64,000 nucleotides of DNA from Paucibacter sp. B2R-40 (GTDB taxonomy: Bacteria; Pseudomonadota; Gammaproteobacteria; Burkholderiales; Burkholderiaceae_C): positions 79,533 through 143,532 of the forward strand of contig NZ_JAJIRP010000012.1 in the NCBI RefSeq assembly GCF_025717555.1, given 5' to 3'. Below the pieces are notes generated by a model. It ran no database searches, was not told where the DNA came from, and was given only the letters and a program-made list of their open reading frames with translations. Shown piece after piece: positions 52,897-62,406 of this stretch. Positions within the stretch are counted from its first letter, which is position 1. Every line of letters begins with the position of its first letter. The translations under genes and the position numbers were made by a program.

Positions 52897-54654
52897 ATGA
52901 CCCTGAAACAGATGCTCGCCGGCTTTGTGCGCCGGCATTGGGCCGCTTACGCGGCGTCAGCCTTCATGTTGCTGTGCATCGCCTTGCTGACCGTCTGGAT
53001 ACCGCGTCAGGTCGGCCATGTCGTCGACGGCTTGGTCGCCGGCAGCCTGCATGGCGACGCGCTGCTGCGGCAACTGGCGCTCTTGGTCGGCTGCGGTGTG
53101 TTGATCTATTTGCTGCGGGTCGGTTGGCGCCTGGCTTTGTTCGCCGCCGCCTACCGCTTGGGCCGGGAGCTACGGACCCGGCTCTATCAAGTCTTGACCC
53201 TGCAGGGCCCGGTGTTCTTCCAAGCCAAGCGCACCGGTGACTTGATGGCGCTGGCCACCAACGACATCGACGCGGTCGAGATGGCCGCCGGCGAGGCGCT
53301 GTTGGCCGCTTTTGACGGCTCGCTGACCTTGACTTTGGTGCTGTCCATGATGACCTTGGGCGTGGATTGGCGTCTGGGCCTGGCTGCGCTGATCCCCTTC
53401 CCCTTCATGGCCTACGCGTTTTGGCGCATCTCCGAGAAGGTGCATCAGGCCTGGCAAAGCTCGCTGGGCCGCTTCTCCGGCCTGAATCAACATGTGCAAG
53501 AGGGCTTGGCCGGCGTGCGCACCTTGCGCGCCCTGGGGCTGACCGAGCGCAACGCGGCGCAGTTCAGCGAGCTGGCCGACAGCGCGGGCGAGGCCAGCTA
53601 CCGGGCGCAGCGCTGGGAGGCCGCGTTCGAGCCGGCCGTGGGCATGACGCTGGGCGCGGCCTTGACCATTGCGCTGGGCCTGGGCGGCTATTTTGTGGCC
53701 AAGCAGGAGTTGACGATTGGCCAGCTGACCTCCTTCACCATGTATTTGGGTCAGCTGATTTGGCCGATGTTTGCAGCCGGCTGGGTCTTGTCTTTGCTGG
53801 AGCGCGGTCGCGCCGCCTGGGACCGCTTGCTGCCGGTGCTGGAGGCGCCCATCACACTCGATGACAGCGGATCTGCCACCCTCGCCTCAACGGCAACGCT
53901 GCGTTTTGAGCAGGTCAGTTTCGGCTATCCAATGGCCGAGCGAGCCGCGCTATCCGATGTCAGCTTGACGCTGAACCCCGGCCAAACCCTGGGCCTAGTC
54001 GGCCCGACCGGGGCCGGCAAGTCCACCTTGCTGCACTTGCTATTGCGCCAGTTCGAGCCCAGCAGCGGCAGCATTTTTCTGGGTCCCCATGCCTTGCCCG
54101 AGCTGAGCCTGCAAGCACTGAGGCAAGGCCTAGCTTGGGTCCCGCAGGAGCCCTTTTTGTTCTCCGCCAGCATCGCCGAGAACATTGCTTTGGCCAAGCC
54201 CGAGGCGACAGCCGCTGAGATCGAGGCCGCCGCCCGCATGGCGGCGGTGCATGAAGACATCCTGCGCCTACCGCAGGCTTATGCGACCGAGATCGGCGAG
54301 CGCGGCGTGACGCTGTCGGGCGGCCAGCGTCAGCGCGTGGCTATGGCCCGCGCTTTGTTGTCCGACGCTCCCCTGTTATTGCTGGACGACGCGCTGTCGG
54401 CAGTGGACACCGGCACCGAAACACAAATTCTTGCCCATCTGCGCGAGCTGAAAAGCTCGCGTTCAGAGCGCGGCAGCCTGATCGTCAGCCACCGGCTCAG
54501 CGCGGTGGTGGATGCCGACCACATCGTCGTGCTGCAACAGGGCCGCATCACCGAGCAAGGCAGCCACGCTGAGCTGCTGGCCATTGAAGGCGGCTGGTAC
54601 GCGGCCCAATGGCGTTATCAACAACTGGAGGCCAGCATTGATGCGCAAGACTGA
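52897..54654 (+). CDS. ABC exporter half-transporter, MdlA-like (permease + ATPase)
   Basis: The 585-residue protein has six N-terminal membrane helices and a C-terminal ATPase: Walker A GPTGAGKSTLL, signature LSGGQRQRVAMARALL and Walker B LLLLDDALSAVD. The residue after the Walker B Asp is Asp instead of the catalytic Glu. This is the known degenerate site of heterodimeric exporters of the MdlA/SmdA class. The partner gene follows with a 14-bp overlap. The start ATG at 52897 has no strong ribosome site. The substrate is unknown; relatives export drugs or lipids. Confidence 0.9.
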   Translation: MTLKQMLAGFVRRHWAAYAASAFMLLCIALLTVWIPRQVGHVVDGLVAGSLHGDALLRQLALLVGCGVLIYLLRVGWRLALFAAAYRLGRELRTRLYQVLTLQGPVFFQAKRTGDLMALATNDIDAVEMAAGEALLAAFDGSLTLTLVLSMMTLGVDWRLGLAALIPFPFMAYAFWRISEKVHQAWQSSLGRFSGLNQHVQEGLAGVRTLRALGLTERNAAQFSELADSAGEASYRAQRWEAAFEPAVGMTLGAALTIALGLGGYFVAKQELTIGQLTSFTMYLGQLIWPMFAAGWVLSLLERGRAAWDRLLPVLEAPITLDDSGSATLASTATLRFEQVSFGYPMAERAALSDVSLTLNPGQTLGLVGPTGAGKSTLLHLLLRQFEPSSGSIFLGPHALPELSLQALRQGLAWVPQEPFLFSASIAENIALAKPEATAAEIEAAARMAAVHEDILRLPQAYATEIGERGVTLSGGQRQRVAMARALLSDAPLLLLDDALSAVDTGTETQILAHLRELKSSRSERGSLIVSHRLSAVVDADHIVVLQQGRITEQGSHAELLAIEGGWYAAQWRYQQLEASIDAQD

Positions 54655-56398
54655 CACCGAGCAAGGGCGCCCATGGGCCGCCGTCGGCCTGTTGATGGAG
54701 GCCGCAGAGCCGGAGAAGGCGACGCTCTGGCGTGGCCTGCTTTGGCTGCTACTGGCAGCCGGCCTGGAGGCACTGGGCCCCATCATCAGCAAACATTTCA
54801 TCGACGCCTATCTGCAGCCGCGCCACTTCGACGCCGAGGCGATGGCCTTGCTCTTGATCGGCCTGCTCTTGACCGGCTGGGCCAGCAGTTGGATACGCTT
54901 TGGCCAGCTCTCGCGCATGGCCGGCGTGGCGCGCCGCTCGGTGCTGCGTCTGCGTGAGAAGGTCTATGCCCATGTATTGGCCCTGCCGATGAGCTATTTC
55001 GACCGCGCCATCACCGGTCAAATGGTCAGCCGCGTCACCAATGACAGCGAAGCAGTCAACACCCTTTATCGGCAGGTGCTGTATGTGATGCTGGACTCCA
55101 GCATCGTGGTGATCGGCTCTTTGATCGCGATGGCCTGGCTGGACTGGCGGCTGATGCTGATCGTAGCGATGTTGGTGCCGGCCATGTGCCTGATCATTGC
55201 GCTCTACCAGCGTTTGAGTGCGCCGGCCGTGGCGCGAGCGCGCCAGCTGCGCAGCGACATCAATGCGCAAATGGCCGAGAGCATGGCCGGCATGGCGATG
55301 CTGCAAGCGGCGGGCGCTGCGCCGCGCTTTGCTCAGCGTTTCGGGCGCACCAACCAAGCCCATTTGAAAGCCCGGGTGGCCGAGCTCAGCGCCAATGCCT
55401 GGCTGCTGCGCCCCGCTCTGGACCTGCTCAATGTGCTGCTCTTGGTGACGGTGATTTACGGCTTCGGGCGGCGTGAGGTGAGCGGGCTGGAGGTCGGCTT
55501 GCTGTTTGCGTTTTTGAGCTATATCGCCCGCGTGGTCGAGCCGCTGATACAGATCACCATGCAGTTCGGGCAACTGCAGCAGTCGATGATTGCCGCCTCC
55601 CGCGTGCGCAGCCTGCTGCAGGAGAACGTGGCCGCAAGCCAGGCCGTGGCCGGCCGCCGGATCAGCGCCGGCGCCATCAAGCTGGAGCATTTGAGCTTCG
55701 GCTACGACGCACAACGCCCAGTCCTGCGTGAGCTCAATCTCGAGTTTGCCGCCGGCAGCTTCATCGGCATCGTCGGCCACACCGGCAGCGGCAAGTCAAC
55801 GCTGCTGTCCCTGCTCCTGCGCTTCTACGAGGCGCAAAGTGGGCAGATCACGATCGACGGCCAGGCCTTGGCCAGTTTTCCCGACGAAGCCTTTCGTGCT
55901 GCCGTCGGCCTGGTGCCGCAAGAGCCCTATTTGATGGCCGCCAGCGCCCGTGAAAACATCGCGATGGGGCGCCAGATCGGCGAGGAGGCTTTGATCGAAG
56001 CGGCCAAGGCGGCGCGCATCCATGACTTCCTCAGCAGCCTGCCGCAGGGTTATGACACGGTCTTGGGCGAAGGCGGGGCGCGAGTCTCCACCGGCCAAAA
56101 GCAGCTGATCGCAATGGCCCGCGCCTTGGCCGGCGCGCCGCGCATCCTCTTCCTCGACGAAGCCACTTCGAATATCGACAGTGCGACCGAACAGATCGTT
56201 AGCGAGGCGCTGACTGCGCTGCGCGGTCGCGTCACCGTGGTGGCGATTGCGCACCGCCTGTCGACCATCCGCGAAGCAGATCAGATCATCGTGCTGAATC
56301 ACGGGCATTTGGTCGAACGTGGCACGCATCCGCAGTTGATGGCGCATCAGGGCGGCATCTATCAGCGCTTGGTGCAATTGCAAGCGCTGGAGGAGTGA
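54641..56398 (+). CDS. ABC exporter half-transporter, MdlB-like (permease + ATPase)
   Basis: The 585-residue partner of the preceding protein has six membrane helices, then Walker A GHTGSGKSTLL, a variant signature VSTGQKQLIAMARAL and Walker B ILFLDEATSNID with the catalytic Glu intact. This complements the degenerate site of the MdlA-like protein. In such heterodimers only one composite ATP site is fully active. The start ATG at 54641 overlaps the upstream frame by 14 bp, which suggests coupled translation in equal amounts. Confidence 0.9.
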   Translation: MRKTDTEQGRPWAAVGLLMEAAEPEKATLWRGLLWLLLAAGLEALGPIISKHFIDAYLQPRHFDAEAMALLLIGLLLTGWASSWIRFGQLSRMAGVARRSVLRLREKVYAHVLALPMSYFDRAITGQMVSRVTNDSEAVNTLYRQVLYVMLDSSIVVIGSLIAMAWLDWRLMLIVAMLVPAMCLIIALYQRLSAPAVARARQLRSDINAQMAESMAGMAMLQAAGAAPRFAQRFGRTNQAHLKARVAELSANAWLLRPALDLLNVLLLVTVIYGFGRREVSGLEVGLLFAFLSYIARVVEPLIQITMQFGQLQQSMIAASRVRSLLQENVAASQAVAGRRISAGAIKLEHLSFGYDAQRPVLRELNLEFAAGSFIGIVGHTGSGKSTLLSLLLRFYEAQSGQITIDGQALASFPDEAFRAAVGLVPQEPYLMAASARENIAMGRQIGEEALIEAAKAARIHDFLSSLPQGYDTVLGEGGARVSTGQKQLIAMARALAGAPRILFLDEATSNIDSATEQIVSEALTALRGRVTVVAIAHRLSTIREADQIIVLNHGHLVERGTHPQLMAHQGGIYQRLVQLQALEE

Positions 56399-56414
56399 CG
56401 GCGACGCCAGCGCC

Positions 56415-56600
56415 CTAGAGCATCATCGCCAGCCGCTCCAGAATCAGCACCGCAAAAAAGCCCAAACCGGCCAGCACCGTCCACTTGATGATGATGATGC
56501 CGCGCCGGCGCCAAATGACTTGGCCCGTGCCGATATAGAGGGCAAAACACAGCACGCCAGCGAACAGCAGCAGCCCAACGACCAAGCGAAAAATCAACAT
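56415..56600 (-). CDS. Small inner-membrane protein downstream of lpxC
   Basis: The 61-residue protein has two hydrophobic segments (LIFRLVVGLLLFAGVLCFAL and WTVLAGLGFFAVLIL) separated by a basic WRRRG turn. It starts with ATG seven bases after the lpxC stop on the same strand, so it is probably co-translated. A TTG two codons earlier is an alternative start. No family is recognised. Confidence 0.65.
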   Translation of the reverse strand: MLIFRLVVGLLLFAGVLCFALYIGTGQVIWRRRGIIIIKWTVLAGLGFFAVLILERLAMML

Positions 56601-56606
56601 AGTCAA

Positions 56607-57542
56607 TCACCAGGCCGGGGCCAGCTCCGCGAAACCCTTAGGCGCATCGGCAGCGCCCTCAAAGCTGACGAATTCATAGGCCGACTCATCGGCGAACAAG
56701 GCGCGCAGCAGCTTGTTATTGAGTGCGTGCCCGCCCTTGAATGAGGTGTAAGCCGCCAGCAGCGGATAACCTGCTACTTGCATATCACCGATCGCATCAA
56801 GGATTTTGTGCTTGACGAACTCATCGTCGTAACGCAGACCTTCAGCGTTGAGCACCTTGTAGTCGTCAACGACGATGGCGTTGTCCATCGACCCGCCGAG
56901 CGTCAGCCCGCGCGAACGCATCAGCTCGATATCGCTGGTCATGCCGAAAGTGCGGGCGCGCGCAATCTCGCGCTTGTACTGGCCCGAGCCCATATCGAAC
57001 ACATATTGCTGGCCGGTGGCCGAGACGGCCGGGTTGTCGAACTCGATCTCGAAAGTCAGCGTGTAGCCATGGTGCGGCGTCAGCTTGGCCCACATCAAGC
57101 GCTTGCCCTCGCCCTGGCGCACTTCAACTTCCTTTTTGACGCGCAGAAATTTCTTAGCCGCTTTTTGCAACTCGATGCCGGCACTCTGCAGCAGGTAGAC
57201 AAAGCTCGCCGCTGAGCCGTCGAGGATGGGCACTTCGTCGGCGTTGATGTCAACATAGAGATTGTCCAGCCCCAAACCCGCGCAGGCCGACAGCAGATGT
57301 TCGATAGTTTGCACCTTGGGTGCACCGGGGTCACCGCCGGGGCTGACCGTGGTCGCCATGCGGGTGTCGCAGACGGTATCGACGCGCACCGGGATATCGA
57401 CCGGCGTATTCAGATCGACACGGCGGAACACGATGCCGGTGTCGCAAGGTGCCGGGCGCAGCGTCAGCTCAACCCTTTGACCGCTGTGGATACCGACACC
57501 GACCGCTTTGGTCAAGGATTTAAGTGTTCTTTGTTGCAGCAT
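56607..57542 (-). CDS. lpxC: UDP-3-O-acyl-N-acetylglucosamine deacetylase
   Basis: The 311-residue LpxC has [16 protein letters not shown] with the first zinc His, LDGSAASF, and HKILDAIGD carrying the further zinc ligands. [13 protein letters not shown] provides the catalytic His near the end. It performs the committed step of lipid A synthesis. The start at MLQQRTLKS is the normal one. Immediately upstream on the same strand is a histidine kinase gene (17-bp gap) rather than ftsZ. Its promoter is therefore probably that of the kinase or lies within it. Confidence 0.97.
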   Translation of the reverse strand: MLQQRTLKSLTKAVGVGIHSGQRVELTLRPAPCDTGIVFRRVDLNTPVDIPVRVDTVCDTRMATTVSPGGDPGAPKVQTIEHLLSACAGLGLDNLYVDINADEVPILDGSAASFVYLLQSAGIELQKAAKKFLRVKKEVEVRQGEGKRLMWAKLTPHHGYTLTFEIEFDNPAVSATGQQYVFDMGSGQYKREIARARTFGMTSDIELMRSRGLTLGGSMDNAIVVDDYKVLNAEGLRYDDEFVKHKILDAIGDMQVAGYPLLAAYTSFKGGHALNNKLLRALFADESAYEFVSFEGAADAPKGFAELAPAW

Positions 57543-57559
57543 GCGGCAAGTGTCGGTGA

Positions 57560-59578
57560 TCAAGGCTGCGTCTGCTGGGCCGAGGGCATTCTATCGACGG
57601 GCAGACGCAGACTCAGACGGGTGCCATGGCCGACGCTCGAGTCGACGCGCAATGAACCACCGAGTCGTTGCGCGCGGCGCTGCTGGCTCTTCAGGCCGCG
57701 CCCCATCTGGGCGGTGGCGATATCGAAGCCGTCGCCGTCGTCCTCGACCCGGATTTCGACATAGCGCCCATGGTTGCGCGTCACCATGCGCACGCGCGTG
57801 GCACGGGCATGTTTGAGCACATTGCTGAGCGCCTCTTGCATCAGACGCAACACATGCAAGGCGTCGGGCGGCTCCAGCCATTCAAGCAGGGGCAGGTCTT
57901 GCACATCCCATTCCAGCATCAAGCCGCCGGCCTGCAGGCGTTTGCCCAGGCGGTAGCGCATGGTGGCGAGCAAGGCGACCAGATCATGCGCAACCGGCTC
58001 CAGCGAATCAATCACCAAACGCAAATCATCGACGCACTCGCGCAGCACCTCCACCACCTTGTCCTGCTCCATGCTGCCCTGCTCCACGGCCACCATGGCC
58101 GAAAGCAATGACGAACCCAGGCCATCGTGCATGTCCTGCATCAGGCGCTGACGCTCCAGCAACAAGGCCTGTTGGCGCTCGATTTCACGCACGCGCTCGT
58201 GCTGGGCATTCAACTCCTTGCTCTGCAGTTGCAGGCGCGCTTCAAGTTGCTGATTCAACATCTCAACTTCGCTCAAAGCGCCTGTATAGCGGCGTTGCAC
58301 CGCATACAAAAAGCTGGCCAGCGTCAGCAAGGTGGCGTAGGGCATCAAATAGATATGCTCCGGCCAAGCCCAGCCGGCCAAGAGGCTCAAGTCGTGCAGA
58401 CCCAGCGCCAAGCTAAACAACAAACTCAACGCAATCATGCGCAGCTCGCGACTGCCATCACGCCAGGCCAAACGCATCACCAAAGTGACCGCCATGACAC
58501 CAACCAAGGCATTGGCACCATGTTGCAGCAAGGGGCTCGCCAGCACCTCATTCCACCAAGGCAAAGTGAGCAATGCGCTGAGCAAGACAAAGCCCAACAT
58601 CGCCCGTTCCAGCGACTCGAAACGGCGGTGCGCAAAGCGCAAGGCGAACAGGAAGATCAACAACATCACCCATGACATCGAGGCATTGGTGAGCCACCAA
58701 AACCACTCCAGCCCCAAGGGCGTGCGCGGCAACTCCAGGTGGTAATGCAAATTGCGAATCAGCCAAGCAACCGACAGCAATGCAAACAAAAGATAGGCCG
58801 GCTCCTCGCGTCTGCGCGCCCACAAGGACAGCGAGAACAAGCCCAGGACGATCAGCGTCAGGCCGGTCGCTTGAGGCATGCCAATCTGCAGCCACCAGCG
58901 CCGTTGGAAGCGCATTTCAAGATCCTCGCGCGCGCCCAGCCAGACCCGGGACACCGAGAACGGCGCATCGATCAACACCGGCACCGCCACGACGACATCC
59001 ATCACCTGTTGCTGGTGTAGCTCGGTCAACGCGGCCGGAATCACGGCCCAAAGCGGCCGCACCCATTGCTCACGCGCGCCGGCCTGATTGTCGAAAACAG
59101 GCTGCCAGCCCTCATCGGTTCGCACCAAGACCGCCGCCGCCAGCGTGACCAGACGCGGCATGTACAACGCCACCGAGGTTGGCCAGCGCCCCTCTTGCGG
59201 CGCATAGCGAAAACGATACCAGCGCATTTGAAAAGCCGGCTCGGCCGAGGGGCTGGCCGTCAATGCTGTGCGCCCGCGCAGATCGGGCAAGTTGACTCTT
59301 GTCCACGCACTCGGATCACTGGGCGGCTGCAGGGCGATCGGCAGGCCAGCGCTCTTCGTAGCCACGCCATCCATCGCGCGCAGGGCCGACCACCAAGCAT
59401 CCAACTCCGCTCGGCTCCAAGTTGTCAGCGCCAACTCTGCCGTCACGGCCGGCTCACCCGCGTGGCGCGCAATGGCCTCTGGCAGCGGCATCGTTTGGGC
59501 ACTGCCGCCGGCATGCAAAACCAGGCCACAGATGAACAGGCAAGTGAGCCGCAGCGCCGCCAAACTACGCGTCAACAT
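57560..59578 (-). CDS. 7TM-DISM sensor histidine kinase, NarL-partner type, orphan
   Basis: The 672-residue protein has a signal/anchor, then a periplasmic beta-rich sensor domain of about 200 residues and seven membrane helices (7TMR-DISM type). A coiled coil follows ([20 protein letters not shown]). The HisKA_3 phosphoacceptor is [16 protein letters not shown] and the ATPase has [17 protein letters not shown] and [16 protein letters not shown]. Kinases of this type pair with LuxR/NarL-type regulators; none is encoded nearby. It lies between the ftsZ terminator and lpxC, with a 17-bp gap to lpxC. It may sense envelope state (inference). Confidence 0.9.
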   Translation of the reverse strand: MLTRSLAALRLTCLFICGLVLHAGGSAQTMPLPEAIARHAGEPAVTAELALTTWSRAELDAWWSALRAMDGVATKSAGLPIALQPPSDPSAWTRVNLPDLRGRTALTASPSAEPAFQMRWYRFRYAPQEGRWPTSVALYMPRLVTLAAAVLVRTDEGWQPVFDNQAGAREQWVRPLWAVIPAALTELHQQQVMDVVVAVPVLIDAPFSVSRVWLGAREDLEMRFQRRWWLQIGMPQATGLTLIVLGLFSLSLWARRREEPAYLLFALLSVAWLIRNLHYHLELPRTPLGLEWFWWLTNASMSWVMLLIFLFALRFAHRRFESLERAMLGFVLLSALLTLPWWNEVLASPLLQHGANALVGVMAVTLVMRLAWRDGSRELRMIALSLLFSLALGLHDLSLLAGWAWPEHIYLMPYATLLTLASFLYAVQRRYTGALSEVEMLNQQLEARLQLQSKELNAQHERVREIERQQALLLERQRLMQDMHDGLGSSLLSAMVAVEQGSMEQDKVVEVLRECVDDLRLVIDSLEPVAHDLVALLATMRYRLGKRLQAGGLMLEWDVQDLPLLEWLEPPDALHVLRLMQEALSNVLKHARATRVRMVTRNHGRYVEIRVEDDGDGFDIATAQMGRGLKSQQRRAQRLGGSLRVDSSVGHGTRLSLRLPVDRMPSAQQTQP

Positions 59579-59648
59579 CGAGCTGCCTGATTCAATGAGC
59601 GCCAAGATAGCCTATTCGGTGTGGTGTTCAACCGCCGCAATTGCGAGC

Positions 59649-59694
59649 AAAAAAAGGCCCGGTTCGGTGAAACGCTTCCACCGAACCGGGCCTT
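59649..59694 (-). terminator. Strong rho-independent terminator of the ftsZ transcript
   Basis: A perfect 16-bp stem (arms 59654-59669 and 59679-59694) with a 9-nt loop is followed on the minus strand by a run of seven T. It begins about 45 bp after the ftsZ stop. It separates the ddl-fts cluster from the kinase-lpxC pair. Confidence 0.93.
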
Positions 59695-59740
59695 CATTCT
59701 GCGTCAAAACCCAGCCGGGTTTTAGACTTTGGGCTTTAGA

Positions 59741-60973
59741 TCAATCGGCTTGCTTACGCAGGAACGCCGGAATCTCGATCTCGTCCATGCCGTTCTGTGA
59801 CAGAGCCTCGACCTTGGCCGACGCGGTACGGCCGCGCCCCTGCCAGACGCTAGGGCTGCTGGCGCCGGCAGCGAAATCAGCGCTGCCGCTCATGCCAAAG
59901 CCCATCGTCGACGCAGCGGCACCGCCACGGCTCATCACCGTCTCGGTCAGAACCGGAATGTCATGAGTGCCAGTGCGCAGGCTTTGCTGCACCACCGTCA
60001 GTGGCGCAGCTGCACGGGCACGCTGCGACAGGCCGGTGGCGATCACTGTCACGCGCAGTGCGTCGCCGAGACTTTCGTCATAGGCGGTACCGTAGATCAC
60101 ATGCGCTTCTTCCGAGGCATAGCGCTTGATCGCATTCATCGCATTGCGCGACTCGCTCAGCTTGAAAGTGAGCTTGCTGGCGGCAATCAAGACCAGCACG
60201 CCGCGCGCGCCGGACAGATCGATACCTTCCAGCAGCGGACAAGCGACGGCCGCTTCGGCCGCTTTGGCCGCACGGTCAGGTCCAGTGGCTTGCGCCGTGC
60301 CCATCATCGCCTTGCCCGGCTCGCTCATCACCGTCTTGACGTCTTCAAAGTCGACGTTCACCAAGCCGGGGATGTGAATGATGTCGGAAATGCCGCCAAC
60401 GGCATTCTTCAACACATCATTGGCATGCGCGAAGGCCTGATCTTGCGTGACATCGTCACCCAAAACATCCAACAACTTGTCGTTCAGCACCACGATCAGC
60501 GAGTCGACATTGGCTTCCAACTCGGTCAGGCCAGCGTCGGCGGCCTTGAGACGACGTCCACCTTCAAATTCGAAGGGCTTGGTCACCACGCCGACCGTCA
60601 AGATGCCCATTTCACGGGCGATCTTGGCAATCACCGGCGCCGCACCGGTACCTGTGCCACCGCCCATGCCGGCCGTGATGAACAACATATGTGCACCCTG
60701 GATCGATTCGCGGATGCGCGCATCGGCCTCTTCGGCGGCAGATTTACCCATCTCGGGCTTGGCGCCAGCGCCCAGACCGGACGTTCCCAGTTGCAGGAGC
60801 TGATCGGCCTTGGAACGATTGAGCGCCTGCGCATCGGTGTTCGCGCAGATGAACTCCACGCCTTGCACCCCTTGCGCAATCATGTGCTCGACAGCATTGC
60901 CGCCGCCGCCGCCGACGCCAATCACCTTGATTTGGGTGCCTTGGTCAAACTCTTCGATCATCTCGATCGCCAT
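59741..60973 (-). CDS. ftsZ: Cell division GTPase FtsZ
   Basis: The 410-residue tubulin-like protein has VIGVGGGGGNAVEHMI, the GTP-binding loop AGMGGGTGTGAAPVIA and the catalytic T7-loop region ISDIIHIPGLVNVDFEDV. A variable linker leads to the conserved C-terminal peptide EIPAFLRKQAD, which binds FtsA and ZipA-like partners. It assembles the Z ring. GAAGGAGA lies just before the ATG. A probable sigma-70 promoter lies in the gap to ftsA and a strong terminator follows. Confidence 0.98.
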   Translation of the reverse strand: MAIEMIEEFDQGTQIKVIGVGGGGGNAVEHMIAQGVQGVEFICANTDAQALNRSKADQLLQLGTSGLGAGAKPEMGKSAAEEADARIRESIQGAHMLFITAGMGGGTGTGAAPVIAKIAREMGILTVGVVTKPFEFEGGRRLKAADAGLTELEANVDSLIVVLNDKLLDVLGDDVTQDQAFAHANDVLKNAVGGISDIIHIPGLVNVDFEDVKTVMSEPGKAMMGTAQATGPDRAAKAAEAAVACPLLEGIDLSGARGVLVLIAASKLTFKLSESRNAMNAIKRYASEEAHVIYGTAYDESLGDALRVTVIATGLSQRARAAAPLTVVQQSLRTGTHDIPVLTETVMSRGGAAASTMGFGMSGSADFAAGASSPSVWQGRGRTASAKVEALSQNGMDEIEIPAFLRKQAD

Positions 60974-61083
60974 ACAAATTCTCCTTCAGCCGTTGTGCCG
61001 CTGCCTAGCGTGAAAAACTCCAGGGAAAACCCTCTTTTTTCACTCGCCGCCGTTGTTTCCCAGCAGCTATGCGTGTTAGAAAC

Positions 61084-61113
61084 ATTATCCAAGATAAAGC
61101 CCATACATTTCAA
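61084..61113 (-). promoter_or_regulatory. Probable sigma-70 promoter of ftsZ
   Basis: On the minus strand TTGAAA (61113-61108) and GATAAT (61089-61084) are separated by 18 bp, in AT-rich DNA about 110 bp before the ftsZ start. Each box matches the consensus in at least five or four of six positions. The location in the ftsA-ftsZ gap is the expected place for a dedicated ftsZ promoter. Confidence 0.55.
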
Positions 61114-61164
61114 AAAACTTGTGAGAAAACATCTCAAAATTTTCGGTGGGCCGCCCTTTTTGTC

Positions 61165-62394
61165 TTAAAAATTCCCCAGAAACCAATCTTTGGCGCGCCC
61201 GAACATGGTTTTCATCGAACCCGCTTGTTGCGCCGCCTTCAAACCCCGCGTGCGCGACAGCCTGGCCTCCTCCAGCAAACCCATCACGGCCGCCGAACGC
61301 GGGTTGGCCACCATATCGAACAGGCCGCCGCTATAGGTCGGGTTACCGCGCCGAACCGGCTTCAAGAATATGTCTTCGGCCAACTCGACCATACCCGGCA
61401 TCACTGCCGAGCCGCCGGTCAAAACAATTCCTGAAGAAAGCAACTCTTCGTAACCACTTTCTCGAATTACCTGTTGCACTAAAGAGAATATCTCCTCGAT
61501 GCGCGGCTCAATCACGCCTGCCAGCGCTTGTTTTGACAACATTCGTGGCGCCCGGTCACCCAAGCCCGGTACTTCAACTTGCGCGGCGGGGTCGGCCAGC
61601 ATTTGTTTGGCCACACCATGCTCGACCTTGATTTCTTCTGCGTCTTTGGTGGGTGTGCGCAGTGCCATCGCAATATCGCTGGTAATCAAATCTCCGGCGA
61701 TTGGTATTACTGCGGTATGACGAATCGAGCCGCCGGTGAATATCGCCACATCGGTCGTGCCGGCACCAATATCGACCAAAGCGACCCCCAAATCACGCTC
61801 ATCGGCGGTCAAGGCCGCCAAGCTGGAGGCGCTCGAATTCAAGACCAATTGCTCGACCTCAAGCCCGCAGCGACGCACACATTTGACAATGTTCTCGGCC
61901 GCACTTTGTGCGCCGGTGACGATATGCACCTTGACTTCGAGGCGGCCGCCACTCATGCCAATCGGCTCTTTGACTTCATGCCCGTCGATCACAAACTCTT
62001 GCGGCTCAACCAATAACAGGCGTTGATCATTCGGAATATTGATCGCCTTGGCGGTTTCGACCACCCGCGCCACATCGATGGGCGTGACTTCCTTATCGCG
62101 CACGATCACCATGCCGGTGGAGTTTTGGCCACGAATATGACTACCCGTGATGCCGGTATAAACCTTGCTGATTTTGCAGTCGGCCATCATCTCGGCCTCT
62201 TTCAAGGCTTGTTGAATCGACTGCACGGTCGCATCAATATTGACCACCACACCGCGCTTGAGGCCGGTTGAGCTGGCAACCCCGAGACCGGCAATGCGCA
62301 ATTCGCCATTACCCAACACCTCGGCCACCACCGCCATGATTTTGGCCGTGCCGATATCCAGCCCGACGACCAAATCCTTGTATTCCTTGGCCAT
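61165..62394 (-). CDS. ftsA: Cell division protein FtsA
   Basis: The 409-residue actin-like protein starts KDLVVGLDIGTAKIMAVVAEV and contains SGSHIRGQNSTG-like 1C domain sequence. The nucleotide-binding VDIGAGTTDVAIFTGGSI and ILTGGSAVMPG motifs are also present. The C-terminal KTMFGRAKDWFLGNF is the amphipathic membrane-targeting helix. It tethers FtsZ to the membrane and recruits later division proteins. It follows ftsQ by 12 bp and precedes ftsZ by a 190-bp promoter-containing gap. Confidence 0.97.
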   Translation of the reverse strand: MAKEYKDLVVGLDIGTAKIMAVVAEVLGNGELRIAGLGVASSTGLKRGVVVNIDATVQSIQQALKEAEMMADCKISKVYTGITGSHIRGQNSTGMVIVRDKEVTPIDVARVVETAKAINIPNDQRLLLVEPQEFVIDGHEVKEPIGMSGGRLEVKVHIVTGAQSAAENIVKCVRRCGLEVEQLVLNSSASSLAALTADERDLGVALVDIGAGTTDVAIFTGGSIRHTAVIPIAGDLITSDIAMALRTPTKDAEEIKVEHGVAKQMLADPAAQVEVPGLGDRAPRMLSKQALAGVIEPRIEEIFSLVQQVIRESGYEELLSSGIVLTGGSAVMPGMVELAEDIFLKPVRRGNPTYSGGLFDMVANPRSAAVMGLLEEARLSRTRGLKAAQQAGSMKTMFGRAKDWFLGNF

Positions 62395-62406
62395 GCTTTT
62401 TATCCT

